Notes under the pieces: generated by a model
What the model saw: only the letters and a program-made list of their open reading frames with translations
The model's database searches: none
Told to the model about the DNA's origin: nothing
Assembly (NCBI RefSeq): GCF_008923245.1
Contig: NZ_WBOS01000001.1
Span: forward strand, 806,001 to 870,000
Source of the DNA: Cytobacillus depressus
GTDB taxonomy: Bacteria > Bacillota > Bacilli > Bacillales > Cytobacillaceae
Reading direction: 5' to 3'
DNA: 64,000 nucleotides
Shown here: one piece after another, positions 8,052-17,221 of the stretch
Layout of the letters: the number at the start of each line of letters is the position of its first letter
How positions within the stretch are numbered: position 1 is the first letter of the stretch
Made by a program: the position numbers and the translations under genes

Positions 8052-9068
8052 TTAACGGGAATCCCGTGATTTGTTTTTAAATAAATCAATATGATCCAAT
8101 GCTTTACCTGTACCAATGGCTACACAGTCAAGCGGATTTTCTGCGATTAACACAGGCATCTTCGTTTCTTCACTAATCACCTTGTCCAAATTACGAAGCA
8201 TTGCTCCGCCCCCTGTTAATACAATTCCGCGGTCCATAATATCTGCCGCAAGCTCAGGCGGAGTTTTCTCTAACGTAACCTTTACAGCATCGACAATGGC
8301 GTAAACTGTATCATGTAAAGCTTTAGAGATCTCTTCAGCCGTAATTTCAATCGTCTTCGGAAGTCCTGTTAAAAGGTCACGGCCGCGAATTTCAATATTT
8401 TCAATTCCGTCAGGATCACCAGCTGAGCCAATTTCAACTTTAATCGTTTCAGACGTCCGGTCACCAATCAACAGATTATAATTTTTGCGAATATAATTGA
8501 TGATCGCTTCATCCATATCATTTCCCGCTACACGAACGGATTGGCTTGTTACGATGCCGCCCAAGGAAATGATGGCTACCTCTGTCGTTCCGCCACCAAT
8601 ATCAACAACCATGCTGCCAGTAGGCTCCCATACAGGAAGGTTTGCTCCGATTGCAGCCGCAAACGGCTCTTCAATTGGGTAAGCATCCCTTGCACCTGCT
8701 TGGCGAGTAGCATCGATTACTGCACGTTGTTCTACCGCCGTAATGCCTGATGGCACACAAACCATTACATATGGCTTCCCAGAGAAAAGCCCTTTGCTCT
8801 TATTTGCTTGTTTAATATAGTATTTCATCATGACAGCTGTCGTTTCATAATCTGCAATGACCCCATCCTTCATTGGACGAAGTGCGACAATATTCCCAGG
8901 TGTACGCCCAATCATATTCTTTGCGTCATTTCCGACAGCGACAATTTGTTTTGTGTCTGTTTGCAATGCTACTACTGATGGCTCTCTAACAACGATTCCT
9001 TTTCCTTTTACATACACAAGTGTGTTAGCTGTTCCTAAATCAATTCCAAGATCTTTCGTTCCAAACAT
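8052..9068 (-). CDS. mreB: Actin-like rod-shape protein MreB
   Basis: A 338-residue bacterial actin. The phosphate-1 loop is [14 protein letters not shown]; the phosphate-2 region is [14 protein letters not shown]; the adenosine-binding region is [11 protein letters not shown]. MreB polymerises along the membrane to organise elongasome movement. The ATG at 9068 (MFGTKDLG) follows AAGGGAG; a longer frame start at 9101 is upstream of this ribosome binding site and unlikely. Confidence 0.97.
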   Translation of the reverse strand: MFGTKDLGIDLGTANTLVYVKGKGIVVREPSVVALQTDTKQIVAVGNDAKNMIGRTPGNIVALRPMKDGVIADYETTAVMMKYYIKQANKSKGLFSGKPYVMVCVPSGITAVEQRAVIDATRQAGARDAYPIEEPFAAAIGANLPVWEPTGSMVVDIGGGTTEVAIISLGGIVTSQSVRVAGNDMDEAIINYIRKNYNLLIGDRTSETIKVEIGSAGDPDGIENIEIRGRDLLTGLPKTIEITAEEISKALHDTVYAIVDAVKVTLEKTPPELAADIMDRGIVLTGGGAMLRNLDKVISEETKMPVLIAENPLDCVAIGTGKALDHIDLFKNKSRDSR

Positions 9069-9234
9069 CGTTTGTATCTCCCTTTCTGATACGAAATGCA
9101 AAAATGAACAAAGTTAGAGAATTCTAACTTCGAAGGTTTTTTTTCAAAAAATTGCTTATGAAGAGGTGATTATATTTATTCACGTAAAAAAGCACAAACA
9201 ATATTATAGCTTATCGTCAATTAAAAACATAGTG

Positions 9235-9924
9235 TCATAAATAACCTTTTTCCTTTAAACTGACATATTTATTTTCACCGATAATCAGATGATCGAGCAC
9301 TTCAATTCCGATTATTTTTCCACACTCCACAAGCCTCTTCGTCACCTCAATATCCTCTCTACTTGGCGCGGGGTCTCCAGAAGGATGGTTATGGGCACAA
9401 ATAATGGAGGCGGCTGAGCGGCGGAATGCTTCTTTGAACACTTCACGGGGATGCACGATCGAGGCGTTTAAGCTGCCGATAAAGATTGTCTGTTTATGGA
9501 TTACTTGATTTTTCGTATTTAAATAGAGGCAAACAAAATGCTCCTGGGAGAGAAAGCGCATATCGTTCATAACATATTTCGCGCCGTCCTCTGGAGATTT
9601 AATCGCATATCGATCATCGTACGTTAGATTAGAAATGCGTCTGCCGATTTCTACAGCTGCCAATAGCTGAATCGCTTTGGCCGTACCAATGCCTTTTATG
9701 GAAGTAATTTCATCAAGAGATGCATCCTTTAATAACCTTAATCCTTCAAATTGTGTAAGAAGCCGGTTAGCTAATTGAAGTACAGACTCTTCTTTTGTAC
9801 CGGTGCGAAGCAGGATCGCAACTAGCTCATGGGTTGATAAACTTTGAGGTCCACTTTGGATAAATCTTTCTCTAGGACGTTCATCTTGTGGAAAATCCTT
9901 GATCATTAAAGATTGTGTTTGCAT
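9235..9924 (-). CDS. radC: RadC/JAB-domain protein
   Basis: A 229-residue RadC (YsxA) family protein: an N-terminal helix-hairpin-helix region (GIGTAKAIQLLAA) and a C-terminal JAB1/MPN-like metal site HNHPSGDPAPS with an upstream Glu. The biochemical function is unsettled; the old DNA-repair link in E. coli was misassigned. The ATG at 9924 is chosen over a TTG at 9930, because GGGAGG lies 8 bases before the ATG and only 2 before the TTG. It sits between maf and mreB as in B. subtilis. Confidence 0.9.
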   Translation of the reverse strand: MQTQSLMIKDFPQDERPRERFIQSGPQSLSTHELVAILLRTGTKEESVLQLANRLLTQFEGLRLLKDASLDEITSIKGIGTAKAIQLLAAVEIGRRISNLTYDDRYAIKSPEDGAKYVMNDMRFLSQEHFVCLYLNTKNQVIHKQTIFIGSLNASIVHPREVFKEAFRRSAASIICAHNHPSGDPAPSREDIEVTKRLVECGKIIGIEVLDHLIIGENKYVSLKEKGYL

Positions 9925-10000
9925 AATCAAATCCTCCCTTTCACTAGGGTGTAAGGGAGTTAAGAAGAAAATGGCGTATTAAGAAAATAGCAGGAATCTA

Positions 10001-10570
10001 CTATTTGAAATTTAATCCAGCATTTCTTAATTCTCGAACTGTTTTTGAAACGGGCAGGCCGACGACAGAGAAATAATCGCCATTTATTTCTTTGACAAGT
10101 GTGCTGCCAAACCCTTGGATGCCATACGCTCCTGCCTTATCAAACGGTTCACCGGTGTCAATATAAGCATCTATTTCTTCATCTGAAAGCTCCCAAAACA
10201 CCACATCCGTTTTAACATAAAAGTTTTTTTCTGTTTCAGAAGAAATAATTGATACACCTGTGAAGACTGAATGTTTTTTGCCAGACAAATTTTGCAGCAT
10301 GGAGAATGCCTCTATTTTGTCCTTCGGTTTGCCTAATACTGCTTCTCCAAGAACAACGACTGTGTCTGCTCCAATAACAAATGAATCCGGATATTGCTTA
10401 CTCACCGCTTTAGCTTTTCTACTGCTGAGCTCCATGACAATTTCACCAGGGGTTAATTCGGGATCAAAGCTTTCATCAACATCACTGCTTGAAACGGCAA
10501 AATTGAGTTGAAGGTTTTCAAGAAGTTCTTTTCGTCGTGGAGAAGAAGAGGCTAAAATGAGGTTTTTCAC
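10001..10570 (-). CDS. maf: Maf-family nucleotide pyrophosphatase
   Basis: A protein of about 189 residues. SSSPRRKELL at the N-terminus is the signature of Maf, which hydrolyses non-canonical or methylated nucleoside triphosphates (dTTP/UTP class); GADTVVVLGEAVLGKP and GAYGIQGFG are also family blocks. The GTG at 10570 is favoured, with AGGTGA 5 bases upstream; a GTG three codons earlier overlaps that site. It lies between spoIIB and radC. Confidence 0.93.
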   Translation of the reverse strand: MKNLILASSSPRRKELLENLQLNFAVSSSDVDESFDPELTPGEIVMELSSRKAKAVSKQYPDSFVIGADTVVVLGEAVLGKPKDKIEAFSMLQNLSGKKHSVFTGVSIISSETEKNFYVKTDVVFWELSDEEIDAYIDTGEPFDKAGAYGIQGFGSTLVKEINGDYFSVVGLPVSKTVRELRNAGLNFK

Positions 10571-10742
10571 ACTAATCACCTGACCTTATTTCGTATCATT
10601 TCGGGAGATATCCTAATCGTACCAAAATTTAGCTGGACAAACAAATAAAATGACGAAAATTATCGAATTATTCCACCCCTTGTGTAAAAGACACAATGGC
10701 TTATTATGATTGATATCGTCTTCCTTTTATTGGGAATTACAA

Positions 10743-10782
10743 CAAAAAATGAGCCTGTCGAAATACTCGAACAGACTCCTCT
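10743..10782 (-). terminator. Intrinsic terminator after spoIIB
   Basis: On the minus strand GAGTCTGTTCGA pairs imperfectly with TTCGACAGGCTC, followed by ATTTTTTG. The rest of the 270-base gap between spoIIB and maf shows no convincing gene. Confidence 0.75.
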
Positions 10783-10840
10783 TACATGAGATATTTCCCG
10801 GAAAATATTCGATTAAAGAAGAATTATGTCGCATAACTAT

Positions 10841-11938
10841 TTATAGCGTGTAATAAATGGAAATAAACTCAAGTAGGTGCTGTTGGCACTTTGTTAAAGC
10901 TGCTGCGTCTTTTGTCTCTTTATAGGAAGCTAATTGCTGATAAGCATTAGTCAATTCATTTTTTAACGATAGGATCTTCTTATTTTTCAGTTTCCCTTCC
11001 TCTAGCGTATTTACCGCACTTGCTTGCTTTTCTATGTTATTAAACATAGCAGAAGATAGAGTATTAGTTAACTCTGCTTCTGTAGCACCCTCAGTTAATA
11101 CTTGATAGTATGCGGGTGCCAATTCAATTATTTTTTTCTCCTCAGGCAGAAGATTGTTGATTGCCTTTTCGTTTAATGTTATAGGCTTTGCAAATACTTT
11201 AAGCCCTTTGCTCTTCAATTGATTGCCGATTTCCTTTGCTTCGTCAATACTTGAGGCAACACTCAAGTACAGAACGGCTTGTCCATTCATTTCAATGACC
11301 TTTGAAGGAACGCCATTTTGATTCTGCTCCTCCTGAACTTGCTTAGCTGCCTCAAGCTTAGAAAACACACCACCTTGAATGACAAATGTTGATAGTGGTT
11401 GCAGTACAGCTGAATCAGACCCTTTCGCTTCCGTTTGCTCCTCTGCTAATGGTTCAGTAGTTGCCGGCTGAGCGGTTTCAGCTTCTTTTTCCGTGATGAC
11501 GAGCTTTAACAGAATAAAACCAAAGCTTGTCCCTAGTAAAATCGCAAAAAATACAGTGAGAAGAATAGTAGAAAGAAACTTATTCCGGTTATTCTTTTTA
11601 AAGGATTTACTGAATGAGCCTATTCCTTTGTTACTCGTTTTTTTCGTAGATGTTGCGATTTGATACTCTATAATCTCATCTGTTTCATCTGATTCCTCCG
11701 GCAGAATCCAATCAAAAGTATCATCATCCGCTGCTTCCTTCGTGGCTGCTGCTTCATTAAAGGCTGAAGAGTTTACATTTTTTGTAGAGGGTTCTTCATC
11801 TATTAATCTATCTGTTTCTATCTCCTTTTCTCTATCCTTTCGGTTCATTTCCTTTTCGGCTTTCGTCCCCTCATCATATGAACGGTGCTTCCCATTAATC
11901 TTTATCGTAATCGTTCTTCCTTTTTCCGGTCCTTCCAC
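10841..11938 (-). CDS. spoIIB: SpoIIB engulfment protein with SPOR domain
   Basis: A 365-residue bitopic protein. The acidic cytoplasmic N-terminal half leads to one membrane helix (about 121-146, TILLTVFFAILLGTSFGFIL) and then an SPOR-type peptidoglycan-binding domain (about 185-260, TFVIQGGVFSKLEAAKQV). In B. subtilis SpoIIB helps localise SpoIIDMP and septal wall thinning in engulfment. Identity rests on architecture and on its place upstream of maf. The GTG at 11938 has AAGGGAGGA 6 bases upstream, while the ATG at 11956 lies before that site. Confidence 0.82.
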   Translation of the reverse strand: MEGPEKGRTITIKINGKHRSYDEGTKAEKEMNRKDREKEIETDRLIDEEPSTKNVNSSAFNEAAATKEAADDDTFDWILPEESDETDEIIEYQIATSTKKTSNKGIGSFSKSFKKNNRNKFLSTILLTVFFAILLGTSFGFILLKLVITEKEAETAQPATTEPLAEEQTEAKGSDSAVLQPLSTFVIQGGVFSKLEAAKQVQEEQNQNGVPSKVIEMNGQAVLYLSVASSIDEAKEIGNQLKSKGLKVFAKPITLNEKAINNLLPEEKKIIELAPAYYQVLTEGATEAELTNTLSSAMFNNIEKQASAVNTLEEGKLKNKKILSLKNELTNAYQQLASYKETKDAAALTKCQQHLLEFISIYYTL

Positions 11939-12068
11939 AAGACATCCTCCCTTCATGTCGATTGCTGATAAAGTGAAACTTCATTCAGTGAGGTGCCTTT
12001 TCCCAACTGAATGTTAGTTGAACTTATCGGGCCTTTAATCAGCGATTATGTTTCATCCTAACATATCG

Positions 12069-12104
12069 AAAAAAAAAAATAACAAGACTTTTGTCGTCTT
12101 GTTA
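12069..12104 (-). terminator. Intrinsic terminator of the pilus operon
   Basis: A perfect 9-bp stem (12080-12088 with 12096-12104) is followed on the minus strand by an uninterrupted run of about eleven T. It lies just past the pilO stop and marks the end of the pilus assembly operon. Confidence 0.9.
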
Positions 12105-12144
12105 CCTTGGATTTTCGTCAAATTTTTTAAAATTGCAATTGACT

Positions 12145-13104
12145 CTATTGGATTGGGATTTCAAGTACTTGACCTACTATAATGACATTACTATTTAAGT
12201 GATTCCGATCTTTTATTATTTGTTCGCCAGCGCTAGATTGGAAGAAACTCATAGAAATTCGAGATAATGAATCACCCGGCTGAACAGTATATTTAATAAT
12301 ATTGCCTTCACTTTCAGTCTTAGGTTTAATATCGTTTGAATGTTGAGTTTGATTTGCGAGCGCTTTCTCTGGTGGTTCTAAAATATTCCCTGACATACTA
12401 AATGGATTTTTCTTTCCACCAGTTTTGGGGACGTCCATCTTTGGAAGCTGATCAATTAAATCTGTTAATTTTGGCATATAAAATGCAGAGATTGTTATTT
12501 CGGAAACAATGAGCTGCTTCTCTTGATCAGCCGAAACGACCTCTTCCTGACCTTCAGTTTGCAGATTCTCAACATGGATGATCCGACTCTCCGATTCTAG
12601 GGAATCGATGAACTTTTCCATTTCGAAATAATTAGAGGAATTCACAGTTAATACAACAGTCGTTTTCTTTATCCCTGCAGGTAAAGGAGTTTCAGGTTTC
12701 GTTTCCTCCCGTTGATCAACAGGTGTTTCTTCCTCACTTGCTTCTTGCTGTTCAGCTATTTGTTCTTCAATCTCTTCCATCGAAAATTCCATATTAGTGA
12801 CTAGACTTCCAGATACGACTTCTGCCTTTTCAATATCAAGCAGTAGCTGCTCGACTAATGGCTTTACTGGCAATTGCTTTTGAAGTGTTTCTGATCCTTC
12901 ATACGTATCAGAACCAGTATCATTAATCTGGTTTTCGATAACAGACAGAAGCTTTTCCTCTGTTTGTAATTCCCTTTGTTTATTAGCCAATGACATCTTT
13001 AAAGGCTGGATATATAAAAAGTAAAGCCCTAGAAAAAGCAAAATAATGATAATGATTCCAGTAATCGAATACAGCTTTCCTTTTTTAGAAGTAAGAAGGG
13101 TCAT
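12145..13104 (-). CDS. pilO: PilO-like pilus alignment protein with C-terminal LysM domain
   Basis: A 319-residue protein with one N-terminal membrane helix (YSITGIIIIILLFLGLYFLYI), a coiled coil and a PilO-like ferredoxin-type domain at about 110-215. The unusual part is the last 50 residues (IIKYTVQPGDSLSRISMSFF ... GQVLEIPI), which is a LysM peptidoglycan-binding motif. PilO normally pairs with PilN to link the cytoplasmic PilM ring to the outer parts of the machine. The LysM may anchor this complex to the wall in a cell without an outer membrane; that is inference. It overlaps pilN by 4 bases and is last in the operon. Confidence 0.78.
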   Translation of the reverse strand: MTLLTSKKGKLYSITGIIIIILLFLGLYFLYIQPLKMSLANKQRELQTEEKLLSVIENQINDTGSDTYEGSETLQKQLPVKPLVEQLLLDIEKAEVVSGSLVTNMEFSMEEIEEQIAEQQEASEEETPVDQREETKPETPLPAGIKKTTVVLTVNSSNYFEMEKFIDSLESESRIIHVENLQTEGQEEVVSADQEKQLIVSEITISAFYMPKLTDLIDQLPKMDVPKTGGKKNPFSMSGNILEPPEKALANQTQHSNDIKPKTESEGNIIKYTVQPGDSLSRISMSFFQSSAGEQIIKDRNHLNSNVIIVGQVLEIPIQ

Positions 13105-13724
13105 TTTTCTTCCCCTCCTTTGCTGTTAGCCCCTTGTTTTAAAATAGAGCGATTTAATACAACCTCATATTCCGCAATATAACGGGGGAGGATTTCCCGT
13201 TGTTCAGACTCAATACTTGCAGCTTCGGCATTATCTTCCTTTGTCAGCTCATTCGTTGTTAACGAGTTGATTGTGGCGTCTTCTATCCATTCGGAATCTA
13301 ACATCGACTTTAAATAATAAGACGCTTCACGGCTCGTATCGAACTGTAAGGTGATAACAATATTGCCTGATTCCTCATAGCTGAGCGTTTGAATAAAGCC
13401 TCGCTCAGGAAGCAACTGAGTAAACTTTCTTAATATAGGTACTGTTTTTATCGGATAGTCTTCAGCCCAAGCTACAGCTTTCTTCAATTCCTCCAATGAG
13501 TTTAACGATTCAACATTCGCAACTTTCTCTTCCTCTGCGGCAATCAATTCCTGGGTAGCTGTCTGTTGCTTAGCAACAGATTCAATTTTTGCCTTATAGC
13601 CTTGCCCAATCCAAACTGTCACACAAATACCGATTAGCAAGATGAGAGCAAATGCACCGACAAGCATGAAAAAAGATGTATTCCGCGATTCTTTTTTTGG
13701 GAGTAGGTTAATCTCAACGAGCAT
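13101..13724 (-). CDS. pilN: PilN-like pilus assembly protein
   Basis: A 207-residue bitopic protein. The short N-terminus MLVEINLLPKKE carries the INLLP motif by which PilN inserts into PilM. One membrane helix follows (about 18-40, FFMLVGAFALILLIGICVTVW), then a coiled coil and a periplasmic-type alpha/beta domain. It has GAGGTG upstream and a 2-base gap to pilM, with translational overlap into pilO. Sequence is divergent, but the INLLP motif and order PilM-N-O make the call firm. Confidence 0.85.
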   Translation of the reverse strand: MLVEINLLPKKESRNTSFFMLVGAFALILLIGICVTVWIGQGYKAKIESVAKQQTATQELIAAEEEKVANVESLNSLEELKKAVAWAEDYPIKTVPILRKFTQLLPERGFIQTLSYEESGNIVITLQFDTSREASYYLKSMLDSEWIEDATINSLTTNELTKEDNAEAASIESEQREILPRYIAEYEVVLNRSILKQGANSKGGEEK

Positions 13725-13726
13725 GC

Positions 13727-14704
13727 TTACACCTCTTTCAATGCAAGCCCCAGAGTAAGATAATGTGATCTTGGCAGATTATCTTCTGTTGCTAAATGAA
13801 TAATTTGCTGAGGAATTTCAAACCTTGCTACTATTTCCTTTTCAATCAGATCAAGGTAAGGATGATCGCCATTTAACAAGATCTTAGATATTTGCTGTTT
13901 CCCTTGATTAATCGAATACCGGTAAAAATCAAGGAACTTTCCAATCTCTTTAAATATATCTTCCAATTGAAAGAGTAGCTCATTTTGACTTCCACTAAAA
14001 CGAAACTCTTGAATCCCTTTCCTACTTGATTGAATCGACCATTGATCTTCATCAAATTCAATCATTAAATGATGCATAAATAGCGGAAAATGGTTTTCAA
14101 AAATACAGAGATTAACCATATTCAGATCAAATTGAATCATTAATAACCGTTCATCCTGACCTGGTAAGCCTAACCGATGATATAGCCGATAGAGCGATAA
14201 TGAAGAAATATCCGCAGCTGTCGGAACAAGCTTAACACTTGTTAATAAATTCATATATTCAAAAACGTTTTCTTCCTGAGCCGCAAATATTAAAATTTCC
14301 TTTTTATCCTTTGCTTCATTTAAGGTATATGTATCAAAAACAGGCTCCTCAAATGGCAGGTGAATACTGCTACCAAGCTCTAAATATAAGTACCCATTGA
14401 TTTCATCATCTTTCACATCTCCAGGAATATTGGCTTTCCGGATAATGATAAAGGAATCAGGAACGATAAAGCGGACCGGTCGCTTTTGAATTTTCCACTC
14501 AACGATACATTCTTCTAGAATCGTTTCCAAAGTTTCATAATCAAGTATTTTACCATCTCGTACAACCCCAAATGGAATATACCGTTCTTCCCATCTATGT
14601 ATGGTTAGCGGGTTCGTTTGCTTCAGTTCGACAAGACGAATCGAATAATCATTAATAATAATATTAATGACACGGTTTTTTCGCGAAAAAAGGGAAATTG
14701 CCAT
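13727..14704 (-). CDS. pilM: PilM actin-like pilus assembly ATPase
   Basis: A 325-residue protein with the PilM/SHS2-FtsA fold signatures: INDYSIRLVELK near the N-terminus (phosphate loop region), and an internal segment (ADISSLSLYRL) and C-terminal LLNGDHPYLDLIEKEI. It is a cytoplasmic ring component that binds the PilN N-terminus and the PilB side of the machine. It lies between pilD and pilN in the operon. Confidence 0.85.
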   Translation of the reverse strand: MAISLFSRKNRVINIIINDYSIRLVELKQTNPLTIHRWEERYIPFGVVRDGKILDYETLETILEECIVEWKIQKRPVRFIVPDSFIIIRKANIPGDVKDDEINGYLYLELGSSIHLPFEEPVFDTYTLNEAKDKKEILIFAAQEENVFEYMNLLTSVKLVPTAADISSLSLYRLYHRLGLPGQDERLLMIQFDLNMVNLCIFENHFPLFMHHLMIEFDEDQWSIQSSRKGIQEFRFSGSQNELLFQLEDIFKEIGKFLDFYRYSINQGKQQISKILLNGDHPYLDLIEKEIVARFEIPQQIIHLATEDNLPRSHYLTLGLALKEV

Positions 14705-14726
14705 ATTATTTGCCCCTTACATATAA

Positions 14727-15485
14727 TCATGATGCTAGTAGGAGAAAGTAATTTTTAATGATCGTTTCTCCGTAAAAATAGGCGGTTAGTGTTCCCGCGG
14801 CAATAAAAGGACCAAAAGGAATTGGATTTCTTCTTTTCAATTTCCCAAGCAGCATTCCTATTAAACCAAAGACAGCTCCGTATAAGGTTGCTAGAAAGAA
14901 AGACAGCAAAACTAGCTTCACCCCAAGGACGAAACCTAGGAGGCCAAATAGCTTGATGTCCCCACCACCCATTCCACCTCTGCTAATTACTGCAATAAAG
15001 AGTAGGAGAAAAAAACCTACAGCGGCTCCTAAAAGAGAATCCCACCACGGCTGAAGAGGTAGGTAAATTCGTTCTAATAAAAAAAGCCCCGTAAACACAA
15101 GCAACACTTTATCAGGGATTATCATATAGATGATATCAGAAACGAAAATTATCATAAATAACGATATCAATGTCCAAGCAATGAACAGCTCACTGGACCA
15201 GCCTAGTAATAGTGGCGCTGCTGCAAACAGCAATCCCGTAAGCAACTCCACAAACGGATAAATAGGAGAAATGCCCACCTTACAACGGCGGCATTTCCCC
15301 CCTTGAATGACATATGACAGAACTGGGATTAGCTCAAATACTGTGAGCTGATGAAAACAATTTGGACAAGACGACCGCGGTGACACAATAGAATTGTTTT
15401 GCGGCACGCGGAGACCGACGACGTTATAAAAAGAGCCAAGAATTAAACCAATTAGAAGAATGAATAATATTAAAAGAATGTCCAT
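14727..15485 (-). CDS. pilD: Prepilin peptidase PilD/ComC (type 4 leader peptidase and methylase)
   Basis: A 252-residue polytopic aspartyl protease. The N-terminal methylase-linked part has two CxxC pairs (SCPNC and CRRC, about residues 39-75). The catalytic aspartates lie in VSDIIYMIIPD and GGGDIKLFG. It cleaves pre-pilins at the Gly before the hydrophobic helix and N-methylates the new end. It occupies the position of comC in B. subtilis (folC-comC-spoIIB), so it probably also serves any competence pseudopilins elsewhere in the genome. No clear Shine-Dalgarno precedes the ATG; coupling to the pilin gene 7 bases upstream is likely. Confidence 0.92.
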   Translation of the reverse strand: MDILLILFILLIGLILGSFYNVVGLRVPQNNSIVSPRSSCPNCFHQLTVFELIPVLSYVIQGGKCRRCKVGISPIYPFVELLTGLLFAAAPLLLGWSSELFIAWTLISLFMIIFVSDIIYMIIPDKVLLVFTGLFLLERIYLPLQPWWDSLLGAAVGFFLLLFIAVISRGGMGGGDIKLFGLLGFVLGVKLVLLSFFLATLYGAVFGLIGMLLGKLKRRNPIPFGPFIAAGTLTAYFYGETIIKNYFLLLAS

Positions 15486-15492
15486 AATTATT

Positions 15493-15909
15493 TTATAATT
15501 TAACGTCTATCCGTTTTAGTAATTTTACCTCTTTATTATTAATATAAGTCTTAGTACCTATAATTGTAACCAAATATTTTTTATTAGAATAATCTATTTT
15601 GGTAGTCCCTGCCTCATATGTTTTCGTTTTGTCACTAGGATCTACGATATCATCCATAAAACCCGCAGTTTTTAATTCCTCTAACGTTGCACTAGTTTTT
15701 GTTGGAGTTTCTGCAAAATATAACTTCGCAGCATTCTGTAGCTGCTGAGCATTTGCAATATGGGTATCCTTTTTGGAATTTTCTATAATGTTCCCTATTG
15801 ATGGTACTGCAATAGCCGCAATAATCCCCAAAATAACTACCACAGCTAGCAATTCAACCAACGTCAATCCCCGCTGATCTTTCAACCTTTTCCCAATCAT
15901 TTTTAACAT
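15493..15909 (-). CDS. pilA: Type IV major pilin candidate
   Basis: A 138-residue pre-pilin. The leader MLKMIGKRLKDQRG ends at the prepilin peptidase site; the mature N-terminus LTLVELLAVVVILGIIAAIA has Glu at position 5 and the typical hydrophobic helix. The globular C-terminal region is small and has no cysteine pair. AAAGGGGAAG lies before the ATG. As the only pilin inside the assembly operon, next to pilD, it is the best candidate for the main fibre subunit; one of the divergent pilins could be so instead. Confidence 0.88.
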   Translation of the reverse strand: MLKMIGKRLKDQRGLTLVELLAVVVILGIIAAIAVPSIGNIIENSKKDTHIANAQQLQNAAKLYFAETPTKTSATLEELKTAGFMDDIVDPSDKTKTYEAGTTKIDYSNKKYLVTIIGTKTYINNKEVKLLKRIDVKL

Positions 15910-16014
15910 ACAAATCTTCCCCTTTACTAATTATCAATAATGACTTTAGACCTATTCCTAATTATACTAAATACCAACAAAAATAATAGTTAAATATGTT
16001 AATAAACTGAAAAC

Positions 16015-17220
16015 TTATCCAACTTGATTAAAGATTTCAAACATCGGAACCATAATGGATGTGACGATTGTTCCAACAATGCCAGCAAGCAGGACAATCA
16101 TTAACGGTTCAATTAAAGATTTAATTCTTTCTGTACTGTTCTCTACTTCTTTTTCATAGAAATCCGCCACTTTTGCTAGCATTGCATCTAGTGAACCGGT
16201 CTCTTCTCCAATAACAATCATTTGTGTTAATAGAGGAGGAAAGGCCCAGTGTTTTTTCATTGGTTCTGTTAGAGAGCGTCCCTTTTCAAGGGAATCTCTT
16301 GATTCACGAATAACTTTACCAATAACTTCATTCTCTACTACTTTTTCCACAATGATCATGGCCTGCAATATTGGCACTGAACTAGTAAATAAGGAGCTTA
16401 GCGTCCTTGTCATTCTTGCAAGTACTGCCTTTTGAAGCATTTTCCCGAAGATGGGGATACGCAATATAAAGTAGTCCAGATAGTATTTGGATTGAGGATT
16501 TTTCCTCAAGATAACGGCACTTATCGCAAAAGCTGCGAAAAGCAGCACGATTAACCACCAAAACCTTTGCATAAATTCGCTTGAATTTAGGACAAACATT
16601 GTTATCGTCGGCAGTTCACCGCCGAAATCTTCAAACATAGCAACAAATGTAGGAACAACGGATACTAATAGAAAAATTACTACTGCTACAGCAATAATTC
16701 CGACGACAACGGGATAAGCCAGTGCGGATGTAATTTTCTGCCGTGTATTATGTTGTTTTTCATAATGCTCAGCCAGACGGTCCAATGTTTCATCCATATT
16801 ACCGCCTGCTTCACCAGCTCGAACCATATTGATAAAAATCGGTGTAAAGATTTTCTTATTTCTTCCTGCTGCTTCTGATAAAGGATTTCCTTCCCTTAAA
16901 TCCTGTTCAATATCGAGTAAGGCTTTCTTCAAGGCTTTACTTTCCGTTTGATCGGATAGTATTTTTGTAGAGTCTACTACAGAAACTCCTGCTTTTAAAA
17001 GAGTAGCAAACTGCCGTAAATAAATGACAAAATGCTGGAGCTTCACGGGATTTCCGATCGAAATATCTTTTGTAAAAATGGATTCAGGTACCTCCGTAAT
17101 TTCAAGGATCCTTATGCCATCTTCCCTAAGCTTAAACATTGCTTCCCGCTTGGATGTTGAGTTAATGACCCCTTCTACTTTCCCTTTTCGGTCTCTGCCG
17201 GAATATTTAAAGCGTGCCAT
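16015..17220 (-). CDS. pilC: PilC inner-membrane platform protein
   Basis: A 401-residue GspF/PilC family protein with two repeated T2SSF domains (about 70-190 and 270-395), each followed by membrane helices (VVVGIIAVAVVIFLLVSVVP, and near the C-terminus LMIVLLAGIVGTIVTSIMVP). The motifs LLKAGVSVVDS and MVRAGEAGGNMDETL are typical. PilC couples the extension and retraction motors to pilin addition and removal. It follows pilT with only one base between. Confidence 0.95.
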   Translation of the reverse strand: MARFKYSGRDRKGKVEGVINSTSKREAMFKLREDGIRILEITEVPESIFTKDISIGNPVKLQHFVIYLRQFATLLKAGVSVVDSTKILSDQTESKALKKALLDIEQDLREGNPLSEAAGRNKKIFTPIFINMVRAGEAGGNMDETLDRLAEHYEKQHNTRQKITSALAYPVVVGIIAVAVVIFLLVSVVPTFVAMFEDFGGELPTITMFVLNSSEFMQRFWWLIVLLFAAFAISAVILRKNPQSKYYLDYFILRIPIFGKMLQKAVLARMTRTLSSLFTSSVPILQAMIIVEKVVENEVIGKVIRESRDSLEKGRSLTEPMKKHWAFPPLLTQMIVIGEETGSLDAMLAKVADFYEKEVENSTERIKSLIEPLMIVLLAGIVGTIVTSIMVPMFEIFNQVG

Positions 17221-17221
17221 A

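Noticed and set aside
9111-9131. AAGTTAGA/TCTAACTT hairpin between mreB and radC as a terminator
   Set aside because: The stem is short and the downstream sequence lacks a T-run, and it lies nearer the mreB leader; not strong enough to call.
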